Position numbers and translations under genes: made by a program
Notes under the pieces: generated by a model
The model's database searches: none
What the model saw: the letters and a program-made list of their open reading frames with translations, nothing else
What the model was told of the DNA's origin: nothing
From: Brevibacillus brevis
GTDB lineage: Bacteria; Bacillota; Bacilli; Brevibacillales; Brevibacillaceae
Length of the DNA: 64,000 nt
Direction of reading: 5' to 3'
NCBI RefSeq assembly: GCF_031583145.1
Contig: NZ_CP134050.1
Span: 841,739 to 905,738 of the forward strand
Shown here: positions 1 through 8,744 of the stretch, piece after piece
Numbering within the stretch: the first letter of the stretch is position 1
Layout: every line of letters starts with the position of its first letter

Positions 1-375
1 TGCGGTGGAAATGAAAAAGGCATTCCCGAATCCCCAACCCGCGCGGAACCAGACAATCCCGGTAACGGAATTGGCCATGCCGCCCAAGAAGGCAAAGACG
101 ATGATGGCAAGCAAGCCGAACAGCATGGTTGGTTTTGGACCGATCCGGCTGGAAAGCCAGCCGGTGACGAGCATGGTAATCCCGGTCATGAGCATGTAGC
201 TCGTAAACAGCAGCGACACCTGGCTTGGCGTGGCGTTCAGCTTGCTGGCGATGGCCGGCAGGATCGGGTCAACCAGACCGATCCCCATGAACGCGACGAC
301 ACAGGCAAAGGCGACGGCGTAAGCAGACTTGGTCTGTTTCAGTATCGTACGAAGTGAGTGTGCTTCCGAAGACAT
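1..375 (-). CDS. MFS drug-resistance-type transporter, N-terminal part (cut by window start)
   Basis: Reading on the minus strand from ATG at 375 gives MSSEAHSLRTILKQTK followed by hydrophobic helices containing GIGLVDPILPAIASKL, then a second helix and the signature TGWLSSRIGPKPTMLFG, which matches the loop 2-3 motif (G-x-L-x-x-R-x-G) of major facilitator superfamily drug/H+ antiporters of the 14-/12-helix type. Only about 125 residues lie inside the window; the C-terminal part runs off the left edge. The start follows GGGAGG inside the end of the upstream MerR gene, one base after that gene's stop codon, so the two are almost certainly co-transcribed and the MerR protein probably controls the pump. 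Substrate cannot be told from this fragment. Confidence 0.85.
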   Translation of the reverse strand, partial: MSSEAHSLRTILKQTKSAYAVAFACVVAFMGIGLVDPILPAIASKLNATPSQVSLLFTSYMLMTGITMLVTGWLSSRIGPKPTMLFGLLAIIVFAFLGGMANSVTGIVWFRAGWGFGNAFFISTA

Positions 376-376
376 G

Positions 377-841
377 TTAGTTGGTTCCTCCCTTGTATTT
401 GGACGTCAGCTCGTTTCGCTTGCTGACAATGATCTCCAGCTTTTCATCAAAGCTTTGCAGCAGATCCTGCATTCGCTCGATCTTGCTTCGTAGCAGGTTG
501 CGCTGGGGTCTGAGGGTATCCTCGAGCTTCTGCAGCATTTCGATTCGCTTGAGCAGCTCGGGTCCGTCCAGATCGCGGTTCTTGTAGTTCTCGTTGTAGA
601 ACTCCCGCTGCTGCTCGTAAAGGCGGCCGAGCTCCACCATCTCCTTGATTTCGCCCAGACTGGCTCCAAGCAGATCGCGCATGTCCTTGACGTGTAAAAT
701 CCGTTCGACGTCTTCTTCGGTGTACATGCGGTAACCGCCATCGGTTCTCCCGGATGGGGAGACCAGTCCCAGCTCTTCATAATAGCGGAGCGCTCGTTTG
801 GTCAGCTTCGTTTTTTGCGCGACCTCATCGATTTTGTACAA
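377..841 (-). CDS. MerR-family transcriptional regulator
   Basis: About 154 residues. It begins YKIDEVAQKTKLTKRALRYY, the winged helix-turn-helix of MerR proteins, with the typical RYYEELGL and GYRMYTEEDVERI segments, followed by a long helical dimerisation region (about residues 80-150) and no cysteine-rich metal-binding tail, so an organic ligand or drug is more likely than a metal. I chose TTG at 841 rather than ATG at 856 because AGGGG lies five bases before the TTG and is swallowed by the longer form. It is followed one base later by the MFS transporter gene and faces the aldo/keto reductase gene across a palindrome at 891-916, so it is probably an autoregulated activator of the efflux operon. 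Confidence 0.88.
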   Translation of the reverse strand: MYKIDEVAQKTKLTKRALRYYEELGLVSPSGRTDGGYRMYTEEDVERILHVKDMRDLLGASLGEIKEMVELGRLYEQQREFYNENYKNRDLDGPELLKRIEMLQKLEDTLRPQRNLLRSKIERMQDLLQSFDEKLEIIVSKRNELTSKYKGGTN

Positions 842-890
842 CAGATCCCCTCCCATCCTTTCGCGTTCCTCCCGTATCGTTTCGGTACAA

Positions 891-916
891 CAATAACATT
901 AACGTAAACGTTATTG
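891..916. promoter_or_regulatory. Palindromic operator candidate between merR-type gene and aldo/keto reductase
   Basis: CAATAACATT (891-900) and AACGTTATTG (907-916) form a 10-bp inverted repeat with one mismatch around a 6-bp centre. It lies in the divergent intergenic region next to a MerR-family gene, and dyads of this size lying within a promoter spacer are what MerR proteins usually bind. Binding by this particular regulator is inferred from position. Confidence 0.6.
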
Positions 917-1051
917 TTTTGCAATGTGAAATTTTTTCGCTTCCGTATAGGTTTTCCTAAAAAGCGTTTTCACAGCAAAGGAGACATTCTGCCTTCCTTG
1001 AGAGATAATGGTAGAGAAGCATGGAAGATCATCCGAAAAGAGGGAGAAGCG

Positions 1052-2026
1052 ATGCACTATCGCCGTTTGGGCAACAGCGGCCTCAAGGTCTCGGCTCTGG
1101 GTTTGGGCACCAATTCATTCGGAGGACGGGCGGACGAGACTGCTTCCGCCAGAATCATTCATCAAGCGATCGAGAGCGGGATTACGTTTATCGATACGGC
1201 CAATATTTACACCAATACCGAATCGGAGCGCATCATCGGGGCGGCGCTGGAAGGAAGGCGGCATGAAGTCGTGCTGGCGACCAAGGCTGGCCTGGTGCGC
1301 GGCGAAGGCCCCAACCGGCGGGGCTCATCGCGGTATCACCTGGTCAGCGAGCTGGAGGGCAGCCTGAGACGGCTGCGGACGGACTATGTGGACTTGTACC
1401 AGATCCATACGTTCGATCCTGAGACGCCGTTGGAAGAGACGCTGCGGGCGCTCGACGACATGGTGAGATCCGGCAAGGTCCGCTATATCGGGGCATCCAA
1501 CTATGCGGCGTGGGAATTGGCAAAAGCGCTCGGCATCAGCGAGCGGGAAGGTCTCAACCGCTTCGTTTCCACCCAGGTCAGCTACTCGCTTGCCGACCGG
1601 ACGCCGGAGAGGGAGCTGGTGCCGGCTTGCCTGGACATGGGCGTGGGGATCATTCCGTATTTTCCGCTGGCCGGCGGGATTTTGACCGGAAAGTACGCCG
1701 CTGTGGATGAGGTGCCGAAAGGGTCACGCGCCGATATCGAACCGCGCTTTACCCGCTTTTTGAAGGAAGACAAGGTCGCTTTTGGCCAGCGTGTAAGCGA
1801 GATGGCCAAGGGACTGGGGTATTCGTCAAGCGTTCTTTCCCTCGCCTGGCTGATGCACCAGCCTGTGGTTTCGACTGTGATCGTGGGCGCGACTCGCGTA
1901 GAACAGCTGCTGGACAACGTGCAGAGCGCTTCGGTCAGACTGGACGAGGAGACGCTGGCCGCTTTGGATCAGCTCAGCGATTCGTACCGTTACGGGGAGC
2001 CATTTGCGGAGTACCGTCTGCCGTAA
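1052..2026 (+). CDS. Aldo/keto reductase
   Basis: 324-residue NADPH-dependent aldo/keto reductase of the (beta/alpha)8 fold. The catalytic tetrad region is visible: FIDTANIYTNTESERIIG (Asp and Tyr, about residues 48-60), the lysine in VLATKAGLV, and the histidine in DLYQIHTFDPETPLEETL. KVRYIGASNY and the C-terminal STVIVGATRVEQLLDN supply the cofactor-binding segment. The closest general type is the YghZ/YajO/IolS-like group that reduces aldehydes; the physiological substrate is unknown. ATG at 1052 is preceded by AGGGAG with good spacing, so the longer in-frame start near 914 is not used. It is divergent from the MerR gene and could share its operator. Confidence 0.9.
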   Translation: MHYRRLGNSGLKVSALGLGTNSFGGRADETASARIIHQAIESGITFIDTANIYTNTESERIIGAALEGRRHEVVLATKAGLVRGEGPNRRGSSRYHLVSELEGSLRRLRTDYVDLYQIHTFDPETPLEETLRALDDMVRSGKVRYIGASNYAAWELAKALGISEREGLNRFVSTQVSYSLADRTPERELVPACLDMGVGIIPYFPLAGGILTGKYAAVDEVPKGSRADIEPRFTRFLKEDKVAFGQRVSEMAKGLGYSSSVLSLAWLMHQPVVSTVIVGATRVEQLLDNVQSASVRLDEETLAALDQLSDSYRYGEPFAEYRLP

Positions 2027-2064
2027 GTGCAGGACAACGAAGGGGTAAGGCCAAAATCGCACAA

Positions 2065-2116
2065 AAAACGGCCCCGGACACAATTGCAGGTCCGTGGGCC
2101 GCCTTTTCTTTTATTC
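2065..2116. terminator. Bidirectional rho-independent terminator
   Basis: GGCCCCGGAC (2070-2079) pairs with GTCCGTGGGCC (2090-2100), followed by a T-rich tract on the plus strand and an A-tract before it that serves the minus strand. It sits between the convergent aldo/keto reductase and IMP dehydrogenase genes. Confidence 0.8.
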
Positions 2117-3610
2117 CGCTGCCATCGTGCTTTCTTTCAAGATGACGTCGTGCGCGCCGCCTTCGACCAGGCTGGTCGCGGAGATGAGGGTGATGCGCGC
2201 TTTTTGCTGCAGTTCGGCAATGGAGAGCGAGCCGCAGTTGCACATGGTCGACTTGATTTTGTGCAGGGTGCGGTCCATGTTTTCGCGCAGGCTTCCGGCG
2301 TACGGTACGTAGGAGTCTACGCCTTCTTCGAACACCAGGCCTTGCTTGCCGCCTGAATCGTAGCGCTGCCAGTTGCGGGCGCGGTTGGAGCCTTCACCCC
2401 AATACTCTTTTACGAAGTTGTTCCCGATCTTCACTTTTTTGGTCGGGCTCTCGTCGAACCGGGCGAAGTAGCGGCCCAGCATGACGAAGTCGGCGCCCAT
2501 CGCAAGTGCCAGCGTCACGTGGTAGTCGTGGACGATACCGCCGTCGGAGCAGATCGGGACGTAAATGCCGGTCTCTTTGAAATATTCGTCACGCGCTGCC
2601 GCGACTTCGATTACAGCGGAAGCCTGGCCGCGGCCGATTCCTTTTTGCTCGCGTGTGATGCAGATGGAGCCGCCGCCGATCCCTACCTTGATAAAGTCGG
2701 CCCCTGCTTCCACCAGGTAGCGGAAGCCTTCCTTGTCGACGACGTTGCCCGCGCCAATCGGAACCTTGAAGTTTTCTTTTACGTATTGGACCGTTTCGCT
2801 CTGCCATTCGCTGAAGCCGTCGGAGGAGTCGATCACGAGAATGTCTACTCCTGCTTCCACCAGTGCAGGTACCCGTTCCTTGTAGTCCCGTGTATTGATG
2901 CCGGCTCCGACGATGTAGCTCTTGTTTGCGTCCAGGAGCGACAGCGGATTGTTTTTGCGAGCGTCGTAGTCCTTGCGGAAGACGAGGAAGTCCAGGTGCT
3001 GTCTGTCATCCACGATCGGCAAGCAGTTCAGCTTGTGCTCCCAGATCAGGTCGTTCGCTTCGGAGAGAGTGATGCCGGACTTGCCGTAGATCAGGGAGGA
3101 GAAAGGCGTCATGATTTCGCTGACCGGCTTGTCCAAGGAGTCGCGGCTGATCCGGTAGTCACGCCCTGTGACGATGCCGAGCAGTTTGCCTTTCGCAGAA
3201 CCATCTTCCGTGATCGCCACTGTGGAATGGCCGGTTTGTTCCTTCAGTTCCAAAATATCTTTGAGGGTATGGCTGGGGGTCAGGTTGGACTTGCTGACGA
3301 CGAAGCCGGCTTTGTACGCTTTCGCTTTGCGTACCATGGTCGCCTGGCTTTCGATCGATTGGGATCCGAAAATAAAGGAAATACCGCCACATTGAGCCAA
3401 AGCAACCGCCATATGATGGTCGGATACTGCTTGCATGACTGCAGATGAGAACGGTATGTTCAAGGAAATGGCAGGTTTTTCACCTTTTTTAAATTTGGTG
3501 ATAGGGGTGCTAAGGTCGACGTTTTGAGGCGTGCATTCCTTTGTGGTCAGGTTCGGAAGCAGCAAATACTCGTTGAACGTCCGTGATGGTTCTGTGTAAT
3601 AAAAAGCCAC
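2111..3610 (-). CDS. guaB: IMP dehydrogenase, Tritrichomonas-like type
   Basis: 499-residue IMP dehydrogenase, oxidising IMP to XMP with NAD+ in guanine nucleotide synthesis. A TIM barrel is interrupted by a CBS-domain pair (about residues 100-220). The active-site loop reads [18 protein letters not shown] with catalytic Cys317, unlike the GPGSICTTR of B. subtilis GuaB. The flap carries the Arg-Tyr dyad in NWQRY (Arg416, Tyr417). These segments, and the long match through MLGRYFARF and STMCNCG, agree with the Tritrichomonas foetus enzyme as I remember it, which is notable for resistance to mycophenolic acid and a probable bacterial origin. The start is GTG at 3610 behind GGAGGAGA. It is probably monocistronic; a canonical GuaB may exist elsewhere in the genome. 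Confidence 0.9.
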   Translation of the reverse strand: MAFYYTEPSRTFNEYLLLPNLTTKECTPQNVDLSTPITKFKKGEKPAISLNIPFSSAVMQAVSDHHMAVALAQCGGISFIFGSQSIESQATMVRKAKAYKAGFVVSKSNLTPSHTLKDILELKEQTGHSTVAITEDGSAKGKLLGIVTGRDYRISRDSLDKPVSEIMTPFSSLIYGKSGITLSEANDLIWEHKLNCLPIVDDRQHLDFLVFRKDYDARKNNPLSLLDANKSYIVGAGINTRDYKERVPALVEAGVDILVIDSSDGFSEWQSETVQYVKENFKVPIGAGNVVDKEGFRYLVEAGADFIKVGIGGGSICITREQKGIGRGQASAVIEVAAARDEYFKETGIYVPICSDGGIVHDYHVTLALAMGADFVMLGRYFARFDESPTKKVKIGNNFVKEYWGEGSNRARNWQRYDSGGKQGLVFEEGVDSYVPYAGSLRENMDRTLHKIKSTMCNCGSLSIAELQQKARITLISATSLVEGGAHDVILKESTMAAE

Positions 3611-3712
3611 TACTCTCTCCTCCTAAGAAATCTTTTTATAAGAGAAATTTTAATCATGGTAACCGTGAAAACGCACTACCGTCAATAGGGAATCGAAAGG
3701 TGGTATGGATTC

Positions 3713-4057
3713 TTGGTGAAAATGCTGGATCGTGTCGAACAATTGCAATTGCTGAAACAGGTGGAATTGGAACAAGCGTATAGGCTTTACGGCAGCTTGC
3801 GTCTGAAGGCGGACCGCAGCCTGACGCTCGCGGATTCGGGAGAGCTGGGGTGGAAGGCGGCCGGCTCCTACTTGCGGGGAATGCCGTTTCATGTGTTCAC
3901 CTTTCCGAAAGGCTCTGCTTTTCCACGGTCGAGCGCTATTCCTTCTTCACGTTTCGGTGGTAGCGAAAAAGCCCCTCTCCCCACGTTTCCTTCGCGTGGA
4001 AAGGGGCTTTTGCCATGGGAGCTTACGCTTTGGGATCGACGGGAATGGTCATGGTAA
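3713..4057 (+). CDS. Possible small hypothetical protein
   Basis: Reads VKMLDRVEQLQLLKQVELEQ and continues in GC-biased codons through LADSGELGWKAAGSYLRGM to about residue 66 (near 3910). The N-terminal two thirds look protein-like: helical and with third-position GC bias. The rest runs through a terminator hairpin (3967-4011) and into the 3' end of the minus-strand kinase gene, so the true gene may be shorter with a frameshift near 3910, or may not be real. Start is GTG 3713 or ATG 3719, with GGTGA as a weak ribosome binding site. No family recognised. Confidence 0.35.
   Translation: MVKMLDRVEQLQLLKQVELEQAYRLYGSLRLKADRSLTLADSGELGWKAAGSYLRGMPFHVFTFPKGSAFPRSSAIPSSRFGGSEKAPLPTFPSRGKGLLPWELTLWDRREWSW
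3967..4011. terminator. Rho-independent terminator
   Basis: AAAAGCCCCT (3967-3976) pairs with AGGGGCTTTT (4002-4011), with an inner CCACG/CGTGG stem. The A-tract on one side and T-tract on the other allow use in both directions; it lies just after the minus-strand histidine kinase gene. Confidence 0.8.
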
Positions 4058-5423
4058 AGCAGGGGCCATCCGGGTCGTTGCGGGCCACGATGGTGCCTTT
4101 GTGCGCCTCGAAAACCGCCCGGGCGATCGCCAGTCCCAGCCCGTGCTTGCCGGACTTGCCTTTGCGGAAGCGCTGGAACAGATGGGGCAGCAGCGCTTCC
4201 TCGATCTGCGGGCCGTCGTTGGCGATGCTGATGACAGCGTTCTGGCCGACCAGTCTGCCGGTAATGGTCAGGCGGCTCTTGGCGTAGCGCAGCTGGTTTT
4301 CCATGATGTTGACGAAGGCGGTGCTCAGCTGCTCGCCGTCCGCCTCCACGATCATCTCGGGAGGCAAATTCAGCTCCCACTCGACATTCGGGTTCAACAC
4401 CGAGAGGCGCTGCTTCAAAAGGTGCATCATTTCCGCCAGGTCCACTCGCCCCATCTGCATCATCTGGGACACGGACTCGATTTTGGTCAGGTACAGGAGC
4501 TGTCCGACGACCTTCTCCAGCCGCTTGCTCTCTTCCATGATGATCGTGAGTCCCTTTTCCGCCTGCGGCCCCTGGAACACGCCCTCCAGCAGCCCTTGGG
4601 TATAGCCCTGGATGGCCATGATCGGCGTCTTGAGCTCGTGGGAAATGTTCAGGACGAAATGGCGCTGCGATTCGTCGTACTCCTTCAGCTGGTTTTTCAT
4701 CGTGTCGAACGAGCGGGCGAGCTGGCCGATTTCGTCTCCGCGATCCATGGTGAGCGGGATATCGAACTGCCGGCGGGCGATTTTTTGGCACAGCTCGTCC
4801 AGGCTGCGCAGCGGCTTGCTCAGGTAGCCGCTGAACCAGATGGCAAGCAGCCAGCTGACCAGAAGCAGGAGACTGAACACCAGCAAAAATTGCCGGGTCA
4901 GGATGGAGTTGATCTGGTTGAGCTCCTTCTCCTTGGAAAACAGCACCATGTAATAAGGAAAGCCGTGGTAATCCATCCGCTTGCTGACGAACAGGTAGCT
5001 CTCGTTACCGCGATTCAGCGTGCCGTGTTGAAGCTGGTCGTTCGGATGGGCGGCGGCGCGGGCGAACAGTTCCCGACTGTCGGAAGGCGGGATGCGCTCC
5101 GTGCTCCGGCTGCCCAGCTCTTTCCCGTTTTCCGCATACACGATCATGTCAAACGAATATTCATAGCGGGATAATAGCAGTTGCAAAAAGTAGGGAGCCG
5201 CGGCGGGAACGGGGAGCAGCTCGTTGTGCTCGTTGAACGAAATGTGCTCGGACAGCGTGTAAAATTCATCCTCGAGCAGCGCGTACGTATTGGAGACGAG
5301 GTACTGCTTGACGGCAAGGGGATAGCCCACCCCCAGTCCGACGCCGAGGACCCCGGTCAAAATCATGAACAAGATGAGAATTTGCCGGGAGAGCGGCAAG
5401 TTTTTCAACCGGAATTTGCTCAT
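4023..5423 (-). CDS. Sensor histidine kinase (EnvZ/OmpR-type system)
   Basis: 466 residues. Membrane helix 1 (about 12-36), an extracytoplasmic sensor segment of about 140 residues, helix 2 (about 178-198), a HAMP linker, then the dimerisation/phosphoacceptor helix with NISHELKTPIMAIQGYTQ, where His262 is the phosphorylated residue. The ATPase domain has an N-box in AFVNIMENQLRYAK and a G2 box GKHGLGLAIARAVFEAHKGT. The gene overlaps the stop of its response regulator partner by four bases (ATGA), so the pair is translationally coupled. The stimulus is unknown; the extracellular domain resembles no sensor I can name. Confidence 0.92.
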   Translation of the reverse strand: MSKFRLKNLPLSRQILILFMILTGVLGVGLGVGYPLAVKQYLVSNTYALLEDEFYTLSEHISFNEHNELLPVPAAAPYFLQLLLSRYEYSFDMIVYAENGKELGSRSTERIPPSDSRELFARAAAHPNDQLQHGTLNRGNESYLFVSKRMDYHGFPYYMVLFSKEKELNQINSILTRQFLLVFSLLLLVSWLLAIWFSGYLSKPLRSLDELCQKIARRQFDIPLTMDRGDEIGQLARSFDTMKNQLKEYDESQRHFVLNISHELKTPIMAIQGYTQGLLEGVFQGPQAEKGLTIIMEESKRLEKVVGQLLYLTKIESVSQMMQMGRVDLAEMMHLLKQRLSVLNPNVEWELNLPPEMIVEADGEQLSTAFVNIMENQLRYAKSRLTITGRLVGQNAVISIANDGPQIEEALLPHLFQRFRKGKSGKHGLGLAIARAVFEAHKGTIVARNDPDGPCFTMTIPVDPKA

Positions 5424-6121
5424 ACACGCATCATCCGGTAGCCGAATCCGTAGACCGTCTCCAATGGAAACTTGGGCATTTTTTTACGGATACGCTTCAC
5501 CAGGTCATCGACGGCCCGGTCCGAGCCAATGTAGTCTTCGCCCCAGATCGAGGTGAGAATTTGCTCGCGGTTGAGCGCCAGCCCCTGGTTGTGCAGGAGA
5601 TACACGATCAGCTCGAACTCCTTGGTCGTCAGCTCGATCAGATCGTCCCCTTCTTTTACTTGGCGGCCTTTTTCTGAGATCATATAAGGACCCACATTTA
5701 CCCAGTCTTGAAAGGTCTGCGACTGCGCAGGTACGGCGCCTTGCTTCTCGTAGGTCCGCTGCAGCAGCTTTTTGGCGCGGATGACCAGCTCGCGGGGGAG
5801 AAACGGCTTCGCCAGGTAGTCGTCGCTGCCCAGCTCGAGTCCGATGATTTTATCGACGTCCTGGTCGCGGGCCGAGATGAAGATGATCGGCACATTCGAC
5901 TTTTCGCGGATGAGCCGCAGGAGCTCGTAGCCGTCGATGTCCGGCATCATGATATCCAGGATCCACAGATGCGGCTGGTGCTCCTCATCGAGAAGCGGAA
6001 GCACGTCGTTCCCGCTGGAAAATGCTTTTACCTGCAGCCCGGCGCTTTCCAGGTACGACTGCAGGAGTTCTAACAGGTTGGTTTCATCGTCCACCAGATA
6101 GACGAGGTAAGGGGTGTTCAT
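5420..6121 (-). CDS. OmpR/PhoB-family response regulator
   Basis: 233 residues: receiver domain with acidic pair in YLVDDETNLL, phosphoacceptor Asp in LWILDIMMPDIDGYELL, the conserved Thr/Ser in IFISARDQDVDK and Lys in DDYLAKPF, followed by a winged-helix DNA-binding domain (EFELIVYLLHNQGLALNREQ, VDDLVKRIRKKM, VYGFGYRM). The ATG at 6121 gives the standard family length; upstream in-frame codons are not supported by a ribosome binding site. It is the first gene of a two-gene operon with the histidine kinase. Confidence 0.93.
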   Translation of the reverse strand: MNTPYLVYLVDDETNLLELLQSYLESAGLQVKAFSSGNDVLPLLDEEHQPHLWILDIMMPDIDGYELLRLIREKSNVPIIFISARDQDVDKIIGLELGSDDYLAKPFLPRELVIRAKKLLQRTYEKQGAVPAQSQTFQDWVNVGPYMISEKGRQVKEGDDLIELTTKEFELIVYLLHNQGLALNREQILTSIWGEDYIGSDRAVDDLVKRIRKKMPKFPLETVYGFGYRMMRV

Positions 6122-6298
6122 GTGTTTCGCCCTCGCTTTTCTTCGGTCTTTAGTCGTTTCATCTATTGTAGCACAGGAAAAATGGCCGCGTGTGGCAGGG
6201 CCGTAAGAGAATCGTGGAAAACATGTGGAAGCAGGATTCGCCGGAAGCCTCACGAAAAAGGTAGAAGACTATCCAGAAAAATGGAAAGGAGCGATCTC

Positions 6299-7357
6299 AT
6301 GCAACGTCGCATTCAATCGTCACTCGTCATGCTCAGCTTGCTGCTGCTTACCGCTTGCAGCGGACAACCTGTCGATACGCAGCCCAAGCCGGCTCCCGAG
6401 CAGCCGCCCGCTCCGACCGTACAGACCCCGCCAGTCGATCAGCCGCCCCAGTATCCTTACAAGGCGCCTTTGACGGGTCTGGGCAGCCAGGAAAATCTGG
6501 ACAGCAAACGCCCCGTCATGGTGATGATCAACAACGCCCCGCCGGCTCGTCCGCAATCCGGGATCAGCAAGGCCGATATGGTCTACGAGGTGCTGGCAGA
6601 AGGCGAAATGACGCGCTTCCTCGCGATTTTCCAGAGCCAGAAGCCCGAAATCATCGGACCCGTCCGAAGCATTCGCCCCTATTTTATCCAGATCGGAATC
6701 GGATTCGACGCCGTACTGGTACACGCAGGGGGGAGCCAGGAAGCGCTCGAGACGCTCGCCCGCTCCGATTACAGCCACCTCGACGAAATACCGAATGGCC
6801 GCTACTTCTGGCGGGAGAGCTTCCGCAAAGCTCCGCACAACCTGTACACCAAGCCGGAGCTGCTGGAGCAGGCCATGCACGATAAAAACATGCGGACGAC
6901 ATCGGAAGTGCCGCATTTTACGTTTTTGCCCGAAGACGCAGTCATCAAGGAAGGGGAGCCTGCTACCAAGGTGGATCTCACCTTCCATTCTTTGAACAAA
7001 GCCGGCTTCGAGTACGATGAAAAAGAGAAAAAGTACATGCGCTTCACGGAAGGAAAGCCGCACGTCGACCTGTCGGACAACAAGCAGCTTTCGACCTCGA
7101 ACTTGCTCGTCATCGCTGCCAAGCATCGCGTCCTGGACAAGGAAGGCCGGCGTCAGGTAGATGTGGTCGGTCCGGGCGACGGCTACCTGTTCCAGCAAGG
7201 CAAGGCGCGGAAGATCAAGTGGAAGCGCTCGGGAGGCGTCATCCGGGCCTACGCGGATGCAGCGCTCACTCAGGAGCTGCCGCTGCTGCCTGGAAATACG
7301 TGGATCGAGATTTTGCCAAGCACACCCGGCCTCGCGCAATCCTTGAAGTTCCAGTAG
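6299..7357 (+). CDS. yerB: YerB-like DUF3048 lipoprotein
   Basis: 352 residues. The N-terminus MQRRIQSSLVMLSLLLLTAC is a lipoprotein signal peptide with lipobox LTAC; the lipidated Cys is followed by a Pro-rich linker (about residues 23-55) and then the DUF3048 domain, with the characteristic RPVMVMINNAPPARPQSGIS and the PVRSIRPYFIQIGIGFDA, VHAGGS segments. Its biochemical role is unknown. AAAGGAG precedes ATG 6299. In B. subtilis yerB lies just upstream of yerC and the pcrB-pcrA-ligA-yerH genes, and the same order starts here, which supports the assignment. Confidence 0.88.
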   Translation: MQRRIQSSLVMLSLLLLTACSGQPVDTQPKPAPEQPPAPTVQTPPVDQPPQYPYKAPLTGLGSQENLDSKRPVMVMINNAPPARPQSGISKADMVYEVLAEGEMTRFLAIFQSQKPEIIGPVRSIRPYFIQIGIGFDAVLVHAGGSQEALETLARSDYSHLDEIPNGRYFWRESFRKAPHNLYTKPELLEQAMHDKNMRTTSEVPHFTFLPEDAVIKEGEPATKVDLTFHSLNKAGFEYDEKEKKYMRFTEGKPHVDLSDNKQLSTSNLLVIAAKHRVLDKEGRRQVDVVGPGDGYLFQQGKARKIKWKRSGGVIRAYADAALTQELPLLPGNTWIEILPSTPGLAQSLKFQ

Positions 7358-7471
7358 GAAGAAAAGGTTGCAGTCCATGACGGTTTCTTCTAAGATATTT
7401 CATGAAGGCTTTAACGCTTAAAAATTGTACAGTGAGAAACCGGAAACGGATCCGATAACGGGGTGAAGGAT

Positions 7472-7762
7472 ATGCAACTGGAAAAGCTGAAAGGCAAGGG
7501 AATCGAGCAGTTGTTTGAAGCGATTCTGTCCTTGGAAACCATGGAAGAATGCTATCAATTTTTTGATGATCTGTGCACGGTGAACGAGATGCAGTCGCTC
7601 GCTCAGCGACTGGAAGTGGCGCGCATGCTGCGAAAGGGCTTCACCTACAACCAGATCGAAGCCGAGACGGGAGCCAGCACGGCTACCATTTCCCGCGTGA
7701 AGCGCTGCCTGAACTACGGCAACGACGGGTATCAAATGGCGCTGGAACGGATCGGCAAATAG
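7472..7762 (+). CDS. yerC: YerC-family TrpR-like DNA-binding protein
   Basis: 96 residues beginning MQLEKLKGKGIEQLFEAILS, with LCTVNEMQSLAQRLEVARML and a helix-turn-helix FTYNQIEAETGASTATISRV, ending in KRCLNYGNDGYQMAL. This is the YerC/YecD family, related to the Trp repressor fold; the B. subtilis protein is nearly the same along its whole length. ATG 7472 matches the start of that family better than GTG 7463. It sits 18 bases before pcrB and is probably co-transcribed. Regulated genes are unknown. Confidence 0.92.
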   Translation: MQLEKLKGKGIEQLFEAILSLETMEECYQFFDDLCTVNEMQSLAQRLEVARMLRKGFTYNQIEAETGASTATISRVKRCLNYGNDGYQMALERIGK

Positions 7763-7780
7763 AGTAGGAGGCAGGCATCG

Positions 7781-8470
7781 TTGATTGACTATCGTGGCTG
7801 GCGCCATACGTTTAAACTAGACCCGGACAAATCCATCAGCGACGAGGCCCTCGAGGCGATCTGCGAGTCGGGGACCGATGCCGTTATTGTGGGAGGCACG
7901 TACGGGGTCACCTTTGACAATACGCTGGAGCTGATGTCCCGCATTCGTCGCTATGCGACCCCTGCGGTACTGGAAATTTCCTCGCTTGACGCGGTCGTGC
8001 CGGGATTTGATGCGTACTTCATCCCGCTTGTCCTCAATGCGGGGGACCCGGACTGGATCTTTGCTCCTCACGTCTCGGGCCTTACAGCGTACGGCTCCTA
8101 CATACATTGGGATGACATCATCACGGAAGGCTATCTGATTGCCAATCCCGATGCAGGAGTCGCCCAGCTGACACGGGCCCGCCCCGTCGAGGATGCGGCC
8201 GAAGCCAAGGCGTACGCACAGGTCGCCACCAAAATCTGCCGCCTCCCGCTTGTTTACGTGGAATACAGCGGAGCGTACGGCGACCCGCAAATCGTTCGGG
8301 CTTGCCGGGCAGGCGCGGATGAAGCGCACCTTTTTTACGGGGGAGGCATCCGTACTCCCGAGCAGGCAGCCGAGATGGCGGCCATTGCCGATACGGTCGT
8401 GGTGGGCAATGTGATTTACGACGATCTGCAGGCGGCACTGGCTACGGTGAAAGCCGTGAAGGCGCTGTAA
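7781..8470 (+). CDS. pcrB: Heptaprenylglyceryl phosphate synthase
   Basis: 229-residue TIM-barrel enzyme. In Bacillaceae PcrB joins heptaprenyl diphosphate to glycerol-1-phosphate, making an archaeal-type ether lipid precursor. Diagnostic segments are the N-terminal HTFKLDPDKSIS, DAVIVGGTYGVTFDNTLEL, YVEYSGAYGDPQIV and the phosphate-binding FYGGGIRTPEQA and DTVVVGNVIYDD. The start is TTG at 7781, nine bases after AGGAGG. In B. subtilis it is directly followed by pcrA; here a terminator and an unrelated 10-kb block intervene. Confidence 0.95.
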   Translation: MIDYRGWRHTFKLDPDKSISDEALEAICESGTDAVIVGGTYGVTFDNTLELMSRIRRYATPAVLEISSLDAVVPGFDAYFIPLVLNAGDPDWIFAPHVSGLTAYGSYIHWDDIITEGYLIANPDAGVAQLTRARPVEDAAEAKAYAQVATKICRLPLVYVEYSGAYGDPQIVRACRAGADEAHLFYGGGIRTPEQAAEMAAIADTVVVGNVIYDDLQAALATVKAVKAL

Positions 8471-8524
8471 AGAAAAGGCTGCTGGCTGGACGGATGGGTC
8501 CAGAAAAACAAAGCATCATGAATG

Positions 8525-8569
8525 AAAGCCGAGTCGAACAGGAAGTACCTGTGGCGCTCGGCTTTTTTT
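8525..8569 (+). terminator. Rho-independent terminator after pcrB
   Basis: AAAGCCGAG pairs with CTCGGCTTT, with a nested ACAGG/CCTGT stem, followed by seven T residues (8563-8569). It ends the yerB-yerC-pcrB unit and is immediately followed by the dispersed repeat at 8571. Confidence 0.85.
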
Positions 8570-8570
8570 G

Positions 8571-8706
8571 TACAGATAGGAATTAATAAAATTCCTATCC
8601 AGTATAAGGGCAACATAGCGAGACTTCGAACACAGTGAGATAGCGAGACTTGTGCCCTTTGGGTACCGCGGCTCCGCCAAAAGGCATGGCGTAGCCAGGT
8701 TTTCTA
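8571..8706. repeat. Dispersed intergenic repeat, copy A
   Basis: Starts TACAGATAGGAATT directly after the terminator T-tract and contains a perfect hairpin ATAGGAATT/AATTCCTAT, the block GTATAAGGGC, a direct duplication ATAGCGAGACTT, and the 3' block CCAAAAGGCATGGCGTA. A second copy lies at 27613-27704, also glued to a terminator, and lacks about 53 central bases. No open reading frame of substance lies inside it. Confidence 0.75.
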
Positions 8707-8744
8707 AGTTTCTTTGACAAGGGGAAAAGAGGAGCGGATGAAAC

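Noticed and set aside
2519..3448. 309-codon plus-strand frame opposite guaB
   Set aside because: It is the antisense shadow of a strongly conserved gene in GC-rich DNA and has no ribosome binding site or family match.
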